From contig CAJUAE010000057.1 in the NCBI GenBank assembly GCA_910583965.1, positions 1 through 9,702 of the forward strand: 9,702 nt of DNA. Direction: 5' to 3'. Below are positions 1-6,704 of the stretch, piece after piece; position 1 is the first letter of the stretch, and each line of letters starts with the position of its first letter. The stretch is from an uncultured Lachnospiraceae bacterium (GTDB lineage Bacteria > Bacillota > Clostridia > Lachnospirales > Lachnospiraceae). The position numbers were made by a program, and so were the translations under genes. The notes under the pieces were generated by a model. That model was not told where the DNA came from. It searched no databases and saw nothing but the letters and a program-made list of their open reading frames with translations.

Positions 1-32
1 GAATTATAAGGTGAGTTAAATAAGGCAGTTAT

Positions 33-200
33 ATGAAATTTGGAGATGGGAAGCATATAAAACGTTTAAATGCGTATGAAAAAGAGAAGGTAGATATAAA
101 TATGACAAACACTAGACTTGAATAGGCATGGAATGGTCTAAAAGTGGTTATATTAACTTGTGCATGGATAATGGTTTTTGCGAAATTAAATCTGGTATGA
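33..200 (+). pseudogene. possible small membrane protein, broken by an in-frame TAG
   Basis: An ATG at 33 follows AAGG at 22-25 (7-nt spacing). It opens a 30-codon frame that stops at TAG 123-125. The same frame then continues for 24 codons to TGA at 198-200. The first part is charged (it contains NAYEKEKVDINMTNTRLE). The part after the stop is a single hydrophobic stretch (GLKVVILTCAWIMVFAKL) typical of one membrane helix. A charged head plus one helix reads like one small protein of about 55 residues carrying a nonsense mutation. I do not recognise the family. It could also be a genuine 30-residue peptide, or chance. Confidence 0.3.
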
Positions 201-260
201 TTTATTGAGATAGTAGGATTATTTATATTATAACACAAGAAATTAGCAAATTGTTATGCT

Positions 261-365
261 ATGGTGAATTTCATTAAAGAGCAAGAATCAGATGAGTGTA
301 TTGAAAACTGTATACTTTTTTGCGAGTTGGATGTAAAACTGTACTTTAATTTCACTCAAAGCTAG
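261..365 (+). CDS. possible 34-residue cysteine-containing peptide
   Basis: ATG 261 to TAG 363-365 encodes 34 residues with three evenly spaced cysteines (CIENCILFC, spacing C-x3-C-x3-C) in an acidic context. There is no convincing ribosome binding site upstream, which counts against it. Before the IS at 398 arrived, this frame lay about 50 bp upstream of the ABC exporter gene, so a substrate or leader peptide role is conceivable. There is no recognisable leader-cleavage site and no modification enzyme nearby. Treat it as an unproven small ORF. Confidence 0.15.
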   Translation: MVNFIKEQESDECIENCILFCELDVKLYFNFTQS

Positions 366-389
366 AATATTTTTAATATTAGAAATTTA

Positions 390-397
390 TATGAATA
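390..397. repeat. left target-site duplication of the IS (TATGAATA)
   Basis: TATGAATA here is repeated exactly at 2006-2013, directly outside the two inverted-repeat tips. An 8-bp duplication fits the 7-9 bp range seen in several IS4-family groups. Confidence 0.85.
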
Positions 398-414
398 CTT
401 GACAGTTGAAAGTT
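398..414 (+). repeat. left terminal inverted repeat of the IS
   Basis: CTTGACAGTTGAAAGTT pairs with 1989-2005 at 14 of 17 positions. It contains a perfect -35 hexamer, TTGACA, at 399-404. Confidence 0.85.
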
Positions 415-427
415 CTCAATAAAAAAT
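399..427 (+). promoter_or_regulatory. putative transposase promoter embedded in the left IS end
   Basis: A perfect TTGACA (399-404) is followed after 17 nt by AAAAAT (422-427), a 4-of-6 match to TATAAT. Transcription would start near 433-435, inside the left arm of the inverted repeat at 424-504. The -10 is weak, so the call is moderate. Confidence 0.4.
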
Positions 428-504
428 AACTCTTTCACATGAATTTATGGTATCCTTAAGTTACCAATACTTAAGAAAGATACGAACCACGGAAAGAGTT
501 ATTT
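424..504 (+). promoter_or_regulatory. inverted repeat able to sequester the transposase start region
   Basis: AAATAACTCTTTC (424-436) is perfectly complementary to GAAAGAGTTATTT (492-504), a 13-bp stem. The right arm covers the GGAAAGAG Shine-Dalgarno candidate (491-498) in front of the preferred transposase ATG at 510. Two CTTAAG copies (455-460 and 470-475) can pair inside the loop. A transcript starting upstream of the IS would contain both arms. One starting at about 433-435 would lack most of the left arm. Confidence 0.5.
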
Positions 505-509
505 CATGT

Positions 510-1463
510 ATGAGTTTACCATACTTTCCAGTGGTTTACCATACGATTATGATTAATTTTATTGAAAATGTTTTATTCCTCTTTGAATCCTGTTTCTCAC
601 GTAAAGCCGCTTTCCGCTGGTTTATAACTATTACTATAGGACTTATGCTTCGTTCTGATAAACTTGGCGTTACCTCTGTCATACGTGACCTTGCCCTCTC
701 TCCCGACTGCTATGACTCCATGATACATTTTTTTCGTGCTTCTTCATGGTCTCTGGATTCCATACGCAGCTGCTGGTTTTCGGCTGTCAGGCAATACGCT
801 CCCTTATATAAAGAAGGAAATCTCTATATCCTTGTAGGCGATGGCGTAAAACAGTCCAAGGAAGGACGCAGGATGCCAGGTGTGAAAAAACTGTTTCAGG
901 AATCCGAAAATTCCGCAAAGCCGGAGTACATCCACGGGCATATGTTTGGCGGACTCGGTATCCTGGCAGGAAACGTACGCAGCTGGGCATGTATTCCTTT
1001 AAGTATCCGCCTCCATGATGGTCTCCAGGCTGCCATGGGGTGGAAAGGCGCTGTTGTTTCTGGCGCTTCCCATGTAGTGCAGATGGTGGAAGATGCTTAC
1101 TATGCTGCCCGTATTTTTGGAGATTCCCTGCTCCTGCTGGACAGGTATTTCCTCACGGTTCCAGCCCTTGAAAGACTGCAGCTTCTTAACAGCAGTGGGA
1201 ACGTGCGCATGGAGATTGTTACCAAAGCGAAAAAATCTGCTGTTGCATTTGAAAAACCTGGTCCCCGTAAACCCGGAAGGGGACGGCCGCCAAAAAAGGC
1301 GCTGCTGTTCACCTCAAAGAGCTGTTTATATCCCGTGCGGGAGAATTTCAGAAAGCAGAAACGGAACTTTATGGTAAAAAGGAATCCATACGGTACTACT
1401 GCATTGATTTGTTATGGGGACAGAAGCTGTATCAGGAACTTAGGTTTGTCCTGGTGGAAATGA
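510..1463 (+). CDS. IS4-family transposase, N-terminal frame with the two catalytic aspartates
   Basis: This frame carries the first two acidic residues of a DDE transposase: an Asp in LVGDGVKQSKEG (codon 840-842) and an Asp in LLLDRYFLT (codon 1140-1142). These should coordinate the metal ions for strand cleavage and transfer. I prefer ATG 510 over the in-frame ATG 447: GGAAAGAG lies 11 nt upstream, and the residues after 447 encode the hairpin. From about codon 1293 the zero frame leaves family-like sequence (GRGRPPKK) and runs to an unrelated tail ending at 1463. The family-like sequence continues in the -1 frame (KKGAAVHLKELF). Alone this product lacks the catalytic Glu and is inactive. 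A -1 shift would give a fusion of about 490 residues, a normal length for the family. Confidence 0.75.
   Translation: MSLPYFPVVYHTIMINFIENVLFLFESCFSRKAAFRWFITITIGLMLRSDKLGVTSVIRDLALSPDCYDSMIHFFRASSWSLDSIRSCWFSAVRQYAPLYKEGNLYILVGDGVKQSKEGRRMPGVKKLFQESENSAKPEYIHGHMFGGLGILAGNVRSWACIPLSIRLHDGLQAAMGWKGAVVSGASHVVQMVEDAYYAARIFGDSLLLLDRYFLTVPALERLQLLNSSGNVRMEIVTKAKKSAVAFEKPGPRKPGRGRPPKKALLFTSKSCLYPVRENFRKQKRNFMVKRNPYGTTALICYGDRSCIRNLGLSWWK
1276..1300 (+). promoter_or_regulatory. candidate -1 ribosomal frameshift site (A AAA AAG)
   Basis: Zero-frame codons read CCA AAA AAG GCG at 1290-1301, giving the heptamer A AAA AAG at 1292-1298 in the correct phase. Slipping back one base gives AAA AAA GGC, joining exactly the frame that carries the YREK domain. 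A purine-rich GGAAGGGGA lies about 9 nt upstream (1275-1283), where a Shine-Dalgarno-like stimulator sits in dnaX-type sites. I see no strong stem at the usual downstream distance; the nearest is TCCC/GGGA at 1331-1342. The alternative is a lost A from an original run of seven, which would make the transposase a pseudogene. Confidence 0.45.
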
Positions 1464-1981
1464 ATGGTATCCAGAGTATCCTTGTAAGCACCAGCCTTAC
1501 ACTGGAACCATTATCCATTATTCGGCTTTACAGCTACCGTTTTCGTATTGAATGCACTTTTCGGGAACTGAAACAGCAGGTTGGTGCGTTCTGCTATCAT
1601 TTCTGGTCAAAGCACATGCCCAAACTGAATTATTACCAGAAGAAAGAAGAACTGTCTCCACTTGAATGCGTTGAAGGGGAAAAGTCCCGCAAAAAAATAC
1701 TGGCAGCTGTGCGCGCCATAGAAATGCATATGGCACTGTCCTGTATTGCAATGGGGATCCTGCAGAGCATAGCTATCCTTTATATTGGAAAGGTAAGTTC
1801 CTGTCAGCTGCGTTATCAGAGAACACCTTCAAAAGGAAGAGTATCAGAAGCCACTGTCATGAGCTATCTGAGGAAACATTTTTTCCGCCTTTTAGGTCAA
1901 AGTCCAGAATTACGTATAACGCAAATAATTCAAGAGCTACAGAACGAGTCAGGAATCTACTGGGATTCACTGGCTTCTTAG
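1409..1981 (+). CDS. IS4-family transposase, C-terminal frame with the YREK motif
   Basis: This is the -1 continuation of the transposase. The frame is open without stops back to the A-run at 1292-1297, where it would join the N-terminal part. The nominal TTG start at 1409 has no ribosome binding site and is probably not used. The stretch YSYRFRIECTFRELK matches the IS4-family signature Y-x2-R-x3-E-x6-K exactly; the Glu is codon 1550-1552 and supplies the third catalytic acid. The remainder is a typical transposase C-terminus ending 8 bp before the right inverted repeat. No terminator lies between its stop and the ABC gene at 2029, so its transcript probably reads through. Confidence 0.7.
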   Translation: MLWGQKLYQELRFVLVEMNGIQSILVSTSLTLEPLSIIRLYSYRFRIECTFRELKQQVGAFCYHFWSKHMPKLNYYQKKEELSPLECVEGEKSRKKILAAVRAIEMHMALSCIAMGILQSIAILYIGKVSSCQLRYQRTPSKGRVSEATVMSYLRKHFFRLLGQSPELRITQIIQELQNESGIYWDSLAS

Positions 1982-1988
1982 TGGTACA

Positions 1989-2005
1989 AACTTTTTACTC
2001 TCAAG
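1989..2005 (+). repeat. right terminal inverted repeat of the IS
   Basis: AACTTTTTACTCTCAAG is the imperfect reverse complement of 398-414 (14 of 17). It ends in CAAG, mirroring the left CTTG tip. Confidence 0.85.
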
Positions 2006-2013
2006 TATGAATA
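2006..2013. repeat. right target-site duplication of the IS (TATGAATA)
   Basis: Exact copy of 390-397. Removing the IS and one copy joins upstream DNA ending at 397 to ATTATAAGGATTT at 2014, rebuilding an uninterrupted leader for the ABC gene. Confidence 0.85.
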
Positions 2014-2028
2014 TTATAAGGATTTATT

Positions 2029-3843
2029 ATGAAGACACTAAAAGATATGAAAATTTATGAATATTTAGATGGTTATTGTACTGCATTTATATGGTGTGTA
2101 AAATTGTCGTGGAAAGTTTCTCACATTTATACATTATTGCGTATAAGTGGCGCAGTTTTGCTTCCTTTAATATCCATAGTGATTACATATATTAGTAAAG
2201 ATGTGATTAACTTGCTTGTTAGTGCATTGTATACAAGAGAAATGATTAATTCACTACTATTTCTTTTTGCTATACTTTTGCTGGTAACATTATTGCGTAA
2301 AGCAATACAAACTATAACTCAGTATAGTCAAATTATGCATGGAGAACTCATTAACGGAGAAATTTCGTTAATGATTATGGACAAATCATTAAACTGTGAT
2401 TTGGAATATTTTGATAATCCATCATTCAATGATAAACTAGCAGTTGCGAATCAAGATTCACATGTAATTGCTAATATTTTGTGGAATGCTATTTCGTCAG
2501 TTAGTGCATTGGTATCATTTGCATGTGCTTTCATTGTAATATGCCAGAAAAATGTATTTTATGGTATTGTATTATTGGTCTCTGCTATACCATCTTCTTT
2601 GGTATCAGCTAAATATACACGTTCTTTATACAGGTTAAGTGTTGAGCAAATAAACGGTCAGCGACAGATGGGTTATACTCAAAGTCTTTCCTCAGATAAA
2701 CATTATGCTCAAGAGATTCGATTGTTTGACATGGGAAAATGGTTAAAACAGCGATACACAAATATTTTGCAAAAGTTATTAGTAGAAAGAAAAAAGTTGA
2801 ATCGTAAAAAAGTTTTAATAATGGGTGTTTTAGAATGTTTGCCAGAAGTTATAATTACATTAATTAGCATAGATATTGCATTTAATATATTAGACGGAAA
2901 TGCTACGATTGGTGATTATATTTTATACACTGGATTAATAGCACAACTATGGAATGCAGTGTATGCACTAGCATCATCTGTTATGGAAATTTATAGTAAT
3001 AGACTAAGAATTGAAAATATGAAGTTTTTAAGTCAGTTTGAAAATCATGTAAAAGACTGCGGTAATCTTAAGTTGGATGAAGTAAAAACCATCACTTTTG
3101 ATAAGGTGTGTTTTACTTACCCGGGGTCAGTATATTCGACATTGAATGATGTGAGTTTCAATTTATGTAAAGAAGAAAAGGTGGCTTTGGTAGGCTTAAA
3201 TGGTTCAGGTAAATCAACACTTATCAAACTATTGCTACGTATGTATGATCCAAATAGTGGAACGATTTATATAAATGATGTAGATATAAAAAAATATAAA
3301 ATTTCTGAATTACGTTCAAATTTTAGCGTTTATTTTCAAGAAATGATGAATTATAGTTTTACAATTAGAGAAAATTTTGAGGTTACAGATACAGATTTAG
3401 AAGCATCCGATGTTCTTATTGAGCATGCATTAGCAGACGCATATTTTAGCGATTTGCTTGATCGTTCGACTAAACGTTGTGACGCAAGCCTTATGAGATA
3501 CTTTGATTCGGAAGGTATTGAACTTTCAGGAGGTCAATTTCAGAAATTGGCGTTAGCAAGAGTATTTTATCGTAAACATTCTGCACTAATTTTGGATGAA
3601 CCGTCATCTAACTTAGATCCGAAAGCAGAGAAAAAAATATTTGAATCTATACAGACAATTGCACGAAATAAAATGACAATTTTTACATCGCACCATTTAT
3701 CGAATGTATATTTAGCAGATAGAATCATTGTGTTAAAAAATGGGGAAGTAGTAGAAGATGGCACACATGAAGATTTATTAAAAAATAATAAATTCTATGC
3801 GGAGTTATTTCATTACAAGTCAGAAAAGTATAAATCAATGTAA
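2029..3843 (+). CDS. ABC exporter, fused permease and ATPase half-transporter
   Basis: At 604 residues this is the usual length for a type IV (exporter) half-transporter that works as a homodimer in the membrane. Residues about 35-330 form the six-helix transmembrane domain, including the LEYFDNPSFNDKL element common in this class. The nucleotide-binding domain follows. Walker A GLNGSGKS is at 389-396, a Q-loop YFQE lies downstream of it, the ABC signature LSGGQ is at 499-503, Walker B ALILDE has D523 and catalytic E524, and the H-loop is TSHH at 553-556. All ATPase motifs are intact. There is no N-terminal peptidase domain, so it is not a bacteriocin-processing transporter. The ATG has AAGG 7 nt upstream. 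Substrate is unknown; drugs, lipids or a peptide are all possible. The IS ending at 2005 has cut it off from its original upstream region. Confidence 0.93.
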   Translation: MKTLKDMKIYEYLDGYCTAFIWCVKLSWKVSHIYTLLRISGAVLLPLISIVITYISKDVINLLVSALYTREMINSLLFLFAILLLVTLLRKAIQTITQYSQIMHGELINGEISLMIMDKSLNCDLEYFDNPSFNDKLAVANQDSHVIANILWNAISSVSALVSFACAFIVICQKNVFYGIVLLVSAIPSSLVSAKYTRSLYRLSVEQINGQRQMGYTQSLSSDKHYAQEIRLFDMGKWLKQRYTNILQKLLVERKKLNRKKVLIMGVLECLPEVIITLISIDIAFNILDGNATIGDYILYTGLIAQLWNAVYALASSVMEIYSNRLRIENMKFLSQFENHVKDCGNLKLDEVKTITFDKVCFTYPGSVYSTLNDVSFNLCKEEKVALVGLNGSGKSTLIKLLLRMYDPNSGTIYINDVDIKKYKISELRSNFSVYFQEMMNYSFTIRENFEVTDTDLEASDVLIEHALADAYFSDLLDRSTKRCDASLMRYFDSEGIELSGGQFQKLALARVFYRKHSALILDEPSSNLDPKAEKKIFESIQTIARNKMTIFTSHHLSNVYLADRIIVLKNGEVVEDGTHEDLLKNNKFYAELFHYKSEKYKSM

Positions 3844-3896
3844 TATAATATAATTTATATTGTTAAGTTTTTAGGGAGTGCCATATAAAAGATGGT

Positions 3897-3938
3897 GTAC
3901 CGTAGTGAAGTAGAAAATTTTACTACGGTACCTTTTTT
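3897..3938 (+). terminator. intrinsic terminator of the ABC exporter
   Basis: GTACCGTAGT (3897-3906) pairs perfectly with ACTACGGTAC (3922-3931), with additional weak A-U/G-U pairs extending the stem inward. A run of six T follows at 3933-3938. It lies 54 bp past the stop of the exporter. Confidence 0.9.
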
Positions 3939-3953
3939 GATGTTAAGTTTGGA

Positions 3954-4149
3954 GTGATTGTTGGTTGTTTCCTTTTATGTTGGAATCCGATTAAAGCACT
4001 GGTTGGGATTGCATGGTTTTGCTTGTTTTGTGGAAAAGTTTACAAACACACTTGACAAAACGTCTCTGAGCTTATGGTGGAGTTTACACAGTAAATCTCC
4101 ACCATGCAAAACCTATATGATTGTCAGTCATATTATACAAGGCAGATAT
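3954..4149 (+). other. junction segment upstream of the truncated binding protein
   Basis: This stretch carries no complete gene. In frame with GTG 3954 there is a 33-codon hydrophobic fragment (containing FLLCWNPIKALVGIAWFCLF) ending at TGA 4053-4055. It may be the tail of a lost membrane protein, but it lacks a ribosome binding site. Next comes a hairpin: ATGGTGGAG (4074-4082) pairs with CTCCACCAT (4097-4105), with four further pairs past a one-base bulge. No T-run follows it. Homology to sugar-binding proteins begins after this, near 4159. This is therefore probably where upstream DNA was joined to the binding-protein gene. Confidence 0.4.
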
Positions 4150-5016
4150 ATGTATCGCTATTCCAAAGAAATCGTGGATAAAGGAGAAAGTAAGTTTGGC
4201 TATATGCGTTCTATGGATGATGTGTATTTTTCTGCGGGATATTTATTTTCTTATGGTGCATATGTATTTGGAGACAACAATACCAATGCAGATGATGTTG
4301 GATTTTCCAAAGGAAACGCACAGTTGGGTGACAATGTAATCTTACAACAAGCCTCCTTGATGAATGAGGACTGTATTGATAATTCCATTACAGTAAATGC
4401 CTACAGTAAGTTAGCCGATGGAACATATTTTGCAACAATGACAACACCTGATGTATACTCACTTTTTCTTAAAGAGTTAGTGCTTGTATATGAAAAGGAA
4501 GGGATGTCAAAAGAGGAAGCGACAGCAAAGGCAGAGGAGAATCTAGTTATCACTGATGTGCCTAAATTGCCAGCAAGCGGTGATTTAACGGAGGAGAATC
4601 CAGAGTTGATACCATTAAAAGCAATGGGAGGTATTAATGGATATGCAATTAGTGCTTACACCAAATCGCCCAATGCATGTCTTGCTTTTGTGGAGTTTGC
4701 TACCAGCTATGATATAGCGATGAAACGCAATCAGTATCTAGGAACTGTTCCAGCAAGAGAAGATGCTGCCCAGACAGCAGGAGGGGTGTCTGAGATTATC
4801 TACAAAAACCTGGATGAAGGAAACGTTGTTGTCATGCCATCAATCCGCGCTGTTGAGCAAGTATGGACACCAGCAGGAATGTTCTTTCAGGATTTAGCGA
4901 AAGACGCTTTTCGTACTTCGGACAAAAAATATTCATCTGCGGAGCAAATTCAGAAAGGGCTTGAGGCAGTGGATAAGCAGATTTACGACGTAATCTATAC
5001 ACTTGTGGCAGAATAG
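4150..5016 (+). pseudogene. malE: maltose-type ABC transporter substrate-binding protein, N-terminally truncated
   Basis: The 288 residues from ATG 4150 resemble the C-terminal two thirds of a MalE-type extracellular sugar-binding lipoprotein. Family-like landmarks in order are YSKEIVDKGESKFGYM, ADGTYFATMTTPDVYSLF, VPKLPASGDLTEENPEL, MGGINGYAISAYTK, VVMPSIRAVEQVWTPA and a final QIYDVIYTL. Family members normally have about 420 residues, beginning with a lipoprotein signal peptide and the first sugar-binding lobe; both are absent. AAGG at 4139-4142 precedes ATG 4150 and could allow translation, but the product would stay in the cytoplasm and lack half of the binding cleft. The frame is open further upstream (to a TTG at 3958), but those residues look unrelated. 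It sits 42 bp before malF, as in an intact operon. Confidence 0.8.
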
Positions 5017-5058
5017 TTATTAGTGATTGATTGATACGGCAGGAATGGGGGGATTTAT

Positions 5059-5734
5059 ATGAAAGGATTGCAGGATTTTATAAAAAATGCAGGAAAAAAT
5101 GTAAAACTGAGTATGTGCCTGATGGGGCTAGGACAGATTTTTTATGGTCAGATTGGGAAAGGTCTATGTTATCTGGGAATCCTTGTACTGGCAATTGCAT
5201 ATTTTTTGTACAGAGGATTTGCGGATCTGGCAGGACTTTTTACATTGGGGACAAAAGAGGCAGACACATGGCTAGATGTTCAGGGCGACAACTCTGTAGT
5301 AATGCTTCTGATGGGGATATTAGCTATTATCGCGTTGCTATTTTTGGCATATTGTTATATATCCAATATTATGGATGCATATGAGACGCAAAAAATCTGT
5401 AAAAAAGGCGGACAACCCGCAAGATTTCAGGATGATTTAAAACAGTTTTTGGATAAAAAATTTTATAAGACAGTATTGTTTCTTCCAATCATAGGTGTGT
5501 GTCTTTGTTATACTACCTATTGTCTTTATGATTGCCAGATTGTATTTGGATGGTTATTTTCTTGCCAGCGATACCGATTTATTAATTAACTGGCTCTATA
5601 ATCTTTCTATTAACAATAATTACTACAATATTGGTGCAACAATCAGTTTGGTAATCTTTTTGATCACTTCCATGATTTCACTGGCGATATACACTAGGAG
5701 TTCATCTTACAGAGAGGAGGATACATTTCGATGA
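5059..5734 (+). pseudogene. malF: sugar ABC permease MalF, frameshifted and internally deleted
   Basis: The gene starts at ATG 5059 behind GGGGGGA (5047-5053). Frame 1 gives the normal MalF N-terminus of this group, with helices in LGQIFYGQIGKG and VVMLLMGILAIIALLFLAY, the loop NIMDAYETQKICKKGG, and LPIIGV. At the GTGTGTGT tract (5495-5502) the protein-like frame moves: CVFVILPIVFMIA continues in frame 2. That fits loss of one GT unit. Directly after VFMIA the sequence jumps to what is normally the extreme C-terminus (SDTDLLINWLYNL, then NNYYNIGATISLVIF and SSSYREEDTFR). The middle of the permease, including the EAA loop that contacts the ATPase, is missing. About 225 codons remain of some 430-450. 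The stop overlaps the malG start (ATGA). It cannot form a working permease. Confidence 0.85.
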
Positions 5735-6648
5735 AAAGCATGAAAAAAATACGTATTTTAGATTCTGTGGTGACACATGTGATTTTAATTGTGGTGGCTT
5801 TCATTTTTTTCTTTCCCTGTTTATGGCTGATACTTGCTTCTTTTAGTAAGTCTGGTTCTATCTATCCGTTCAAGGGATTTTTCCCTAGCGAATATAGCCT
5901 AGATACATTTCGGAGCCTGTTTACAGATACAGCAATGTACAATTATCCGAGATGGTTTCGCAATACGCTATTTATCTCGATTATGAGTTGCATAACTGGA
6001 AGTTTCCTTTTGTTGTTGACAGCATATACAATGTCGCGTTTTCAATTTAAAGAAAGAAAAGCGATAATGAAGACCACATTGGTGCTTGGGATGTTTCCTT
6101 CCTTTATGGGAATGATTGCAGTGTATATTATTATGACGCAGTTTGGGTTGATTAATAATATGTGGGGGCTAATTTTGATTTATGCTGCGAATGCACCTAT
6201 GGGATATCTGACACAGAAAGGTTTTTTTGACAGCATTCCATATTCGATTGATGAGGCGGCGCGAATTGATGGAGCTACGAATTTTCAAGTGTTTTTAAAA
6301 ATTAATTTGCCCCTTTCTCTGCCGATTATTGTATATACAGCACTGACTAGTTTTACATTTCCGTGGAGCGATTTTATTCTACCAAAGTTGTTGCTGAAAG
6401 AAAAGGATCTCTATACAGTGGCAGTGGGGTTGATGAGTCTTGGGGATACAGAGTTTTCTCGATTTGCGGCTGGCTCTGTGTTTATTGCGGTGCCAATTGT
6501 TATTCTATATTTTTGCTTGATGAAATTTTTGGTGAATGGTATGACAGCAGGTGCTGTGAAGGTTACTTTTCACACCCGCGCCAAAGTAGTGGGAATCATG
6601 CGCCAAAATGCTTGCCTTTTAGCATTTTGTGTGCAAAATCTGTTATAA
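5731..6648 (+). CDS. malG: sugar ABC transporter permease MalG with MITE-derived C-terminal tail
   Basis: MalG is one of two membrane subunits of a maltose/oligosaccharide importer. The ATG follows AGGAGG (5715-5720) and overlaps the malF stop. A first helix lies at about 16-38, and five further hydrophobic segments follow. The ATPase-coupling EAA loop is intact as EAARIDGA from E175. The body is collinear with MalG to NGMTAGAVK at residue 277 (codon 6559-6561). MalG proteins normally end there as TAGxVKG. Here a 143-bp element begins at the next base, so translation adds 28 foreign residues (VTFHTRAK to CVQNLL) before a stop inside the element. The tail is short and follows the last helix, so folding may survive. 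With malE and malF broken, the protein has no evident partners in this window. Confidence 0.9.
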   Translation: MKSMKKIRILDSVVTHVILIVVAFIFFFPCLWLILASFSKSGSIYPFKGFFPSEYSLDTFRSLFTDTAMYNYPRWFRNTLFISIMSCITGSFLLLLTAYTMSRFQFKERKAIMKTTLVLGMFPSFMGMIAVYIIMTQFGLINNMWGLILIYAANAPMGYLTQKGFFDSIPYSIDEAARIDGATNFQVFLKINLPLSLPIIVYTALTSFTFPWSDFILPKLLLKEKDLYTVAVGLMSLGDTEFSRFAAGSVFIAVPIVILYFCLMKFLVNGMTAGAVKVTFHTRAKVVGIMRQNACLLAFCVQNLL

Positions 6649-6704
6649 TTCACACCTCAATAACTTATAACATGATAAAAACTGGCGTGGGTGTGAATTG
6701 TAAC
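6562..6704. mobile_element. 143-bp MITE-like element inserted over the malG stop codon
   Basis: The ends GTTAC...GTAAC are terminal inverted repeats: the outer 22 bases of the left end match the reverse complement of the right end at 19 positions (shared core TTCACACCC, then CGCC). CTGTGAAG occurs immediately outside both ends (6554-6561 and 6705-6712), an 8-bp target duplication. Removing the element and one duplicate gives GCT GTG AAG GGA TGA, restoring the conserved MalG ending A-V-K-G-stop. It encodes no transposase, so it would be non-autonomous. Inside are a 9-bp hairpin (6604-6612 with 6621-6629), a third copy of the end motif (GTTATAATTCACACC, 6642-6656) and an extended -10 (TGTTATAAT). 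Its mobilising transposase is unknown; the ends do not resemble those of the IS at 398-2005. Confidence 0.85.
6641..6649 (+). promoter_or_regulatory. extended -10 element (TGTTATAAT) inside the MITE
   Basis: TG-N-TATAAT is a perfect extended -10 directed rightward. No good -35 lies at 16-18 nt. It could drive outward transcription from the element, but it is also part of the element's repeated end motif. Confidence 0.3.

Larger units (their letters stand above)
398..2005 (+). mobile_element. IS4-family insertion sequence, 1,608 bp, complete ends
   Basis: The left tip CTTGACAGTTGAAAGTT (398-414) matches the reverse complement of the right tip, CTTGAGAGTAAAAAGTT (1989-2005), at 14 of 17 positions. 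Both tips are flanked by the 8-bp direct repeat TATGAATA. The element carries one transposase split over two frames. Family assignment rests on the YREK signature (Y-x2-R-x3-E-x6-K), which is present exactly in the second frame, plus two DDE-type aspartates in the first. It is visibly richer in GC than the flanking genes, consistent with recent arrival. It inserted 23 bp upstream of the ABC exporter start codon, leaving that gene's ribosome binding site intact. The IS4 subgroup cannot be settled from the sequence alone. Confidence 0.9.

Noticed and set aside
2012..2017. TATTAT as a -10 box for the ABC exporter
   Set aside because: No -35 lies at suitable spacing, and transcription would begin only a few bases before the ATG, excluding the AAGG ribosome binding site.
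4052..4057. TTGACA as a -35 for the malE remnant
   Set aside because: No TATAAT-like hexamer occurs 16-18 nt downstream; that position falls in the GC-rich hairpin arm.
22..4152. Near-identical start signals at 22-35 and 4139-4152 (AAGGCAG, 2 variable bases, ATATG)
   Set aside because: Only about 14 bp match and they follow ordinary ribosome-binding-site form; there is no further similarity on either side.
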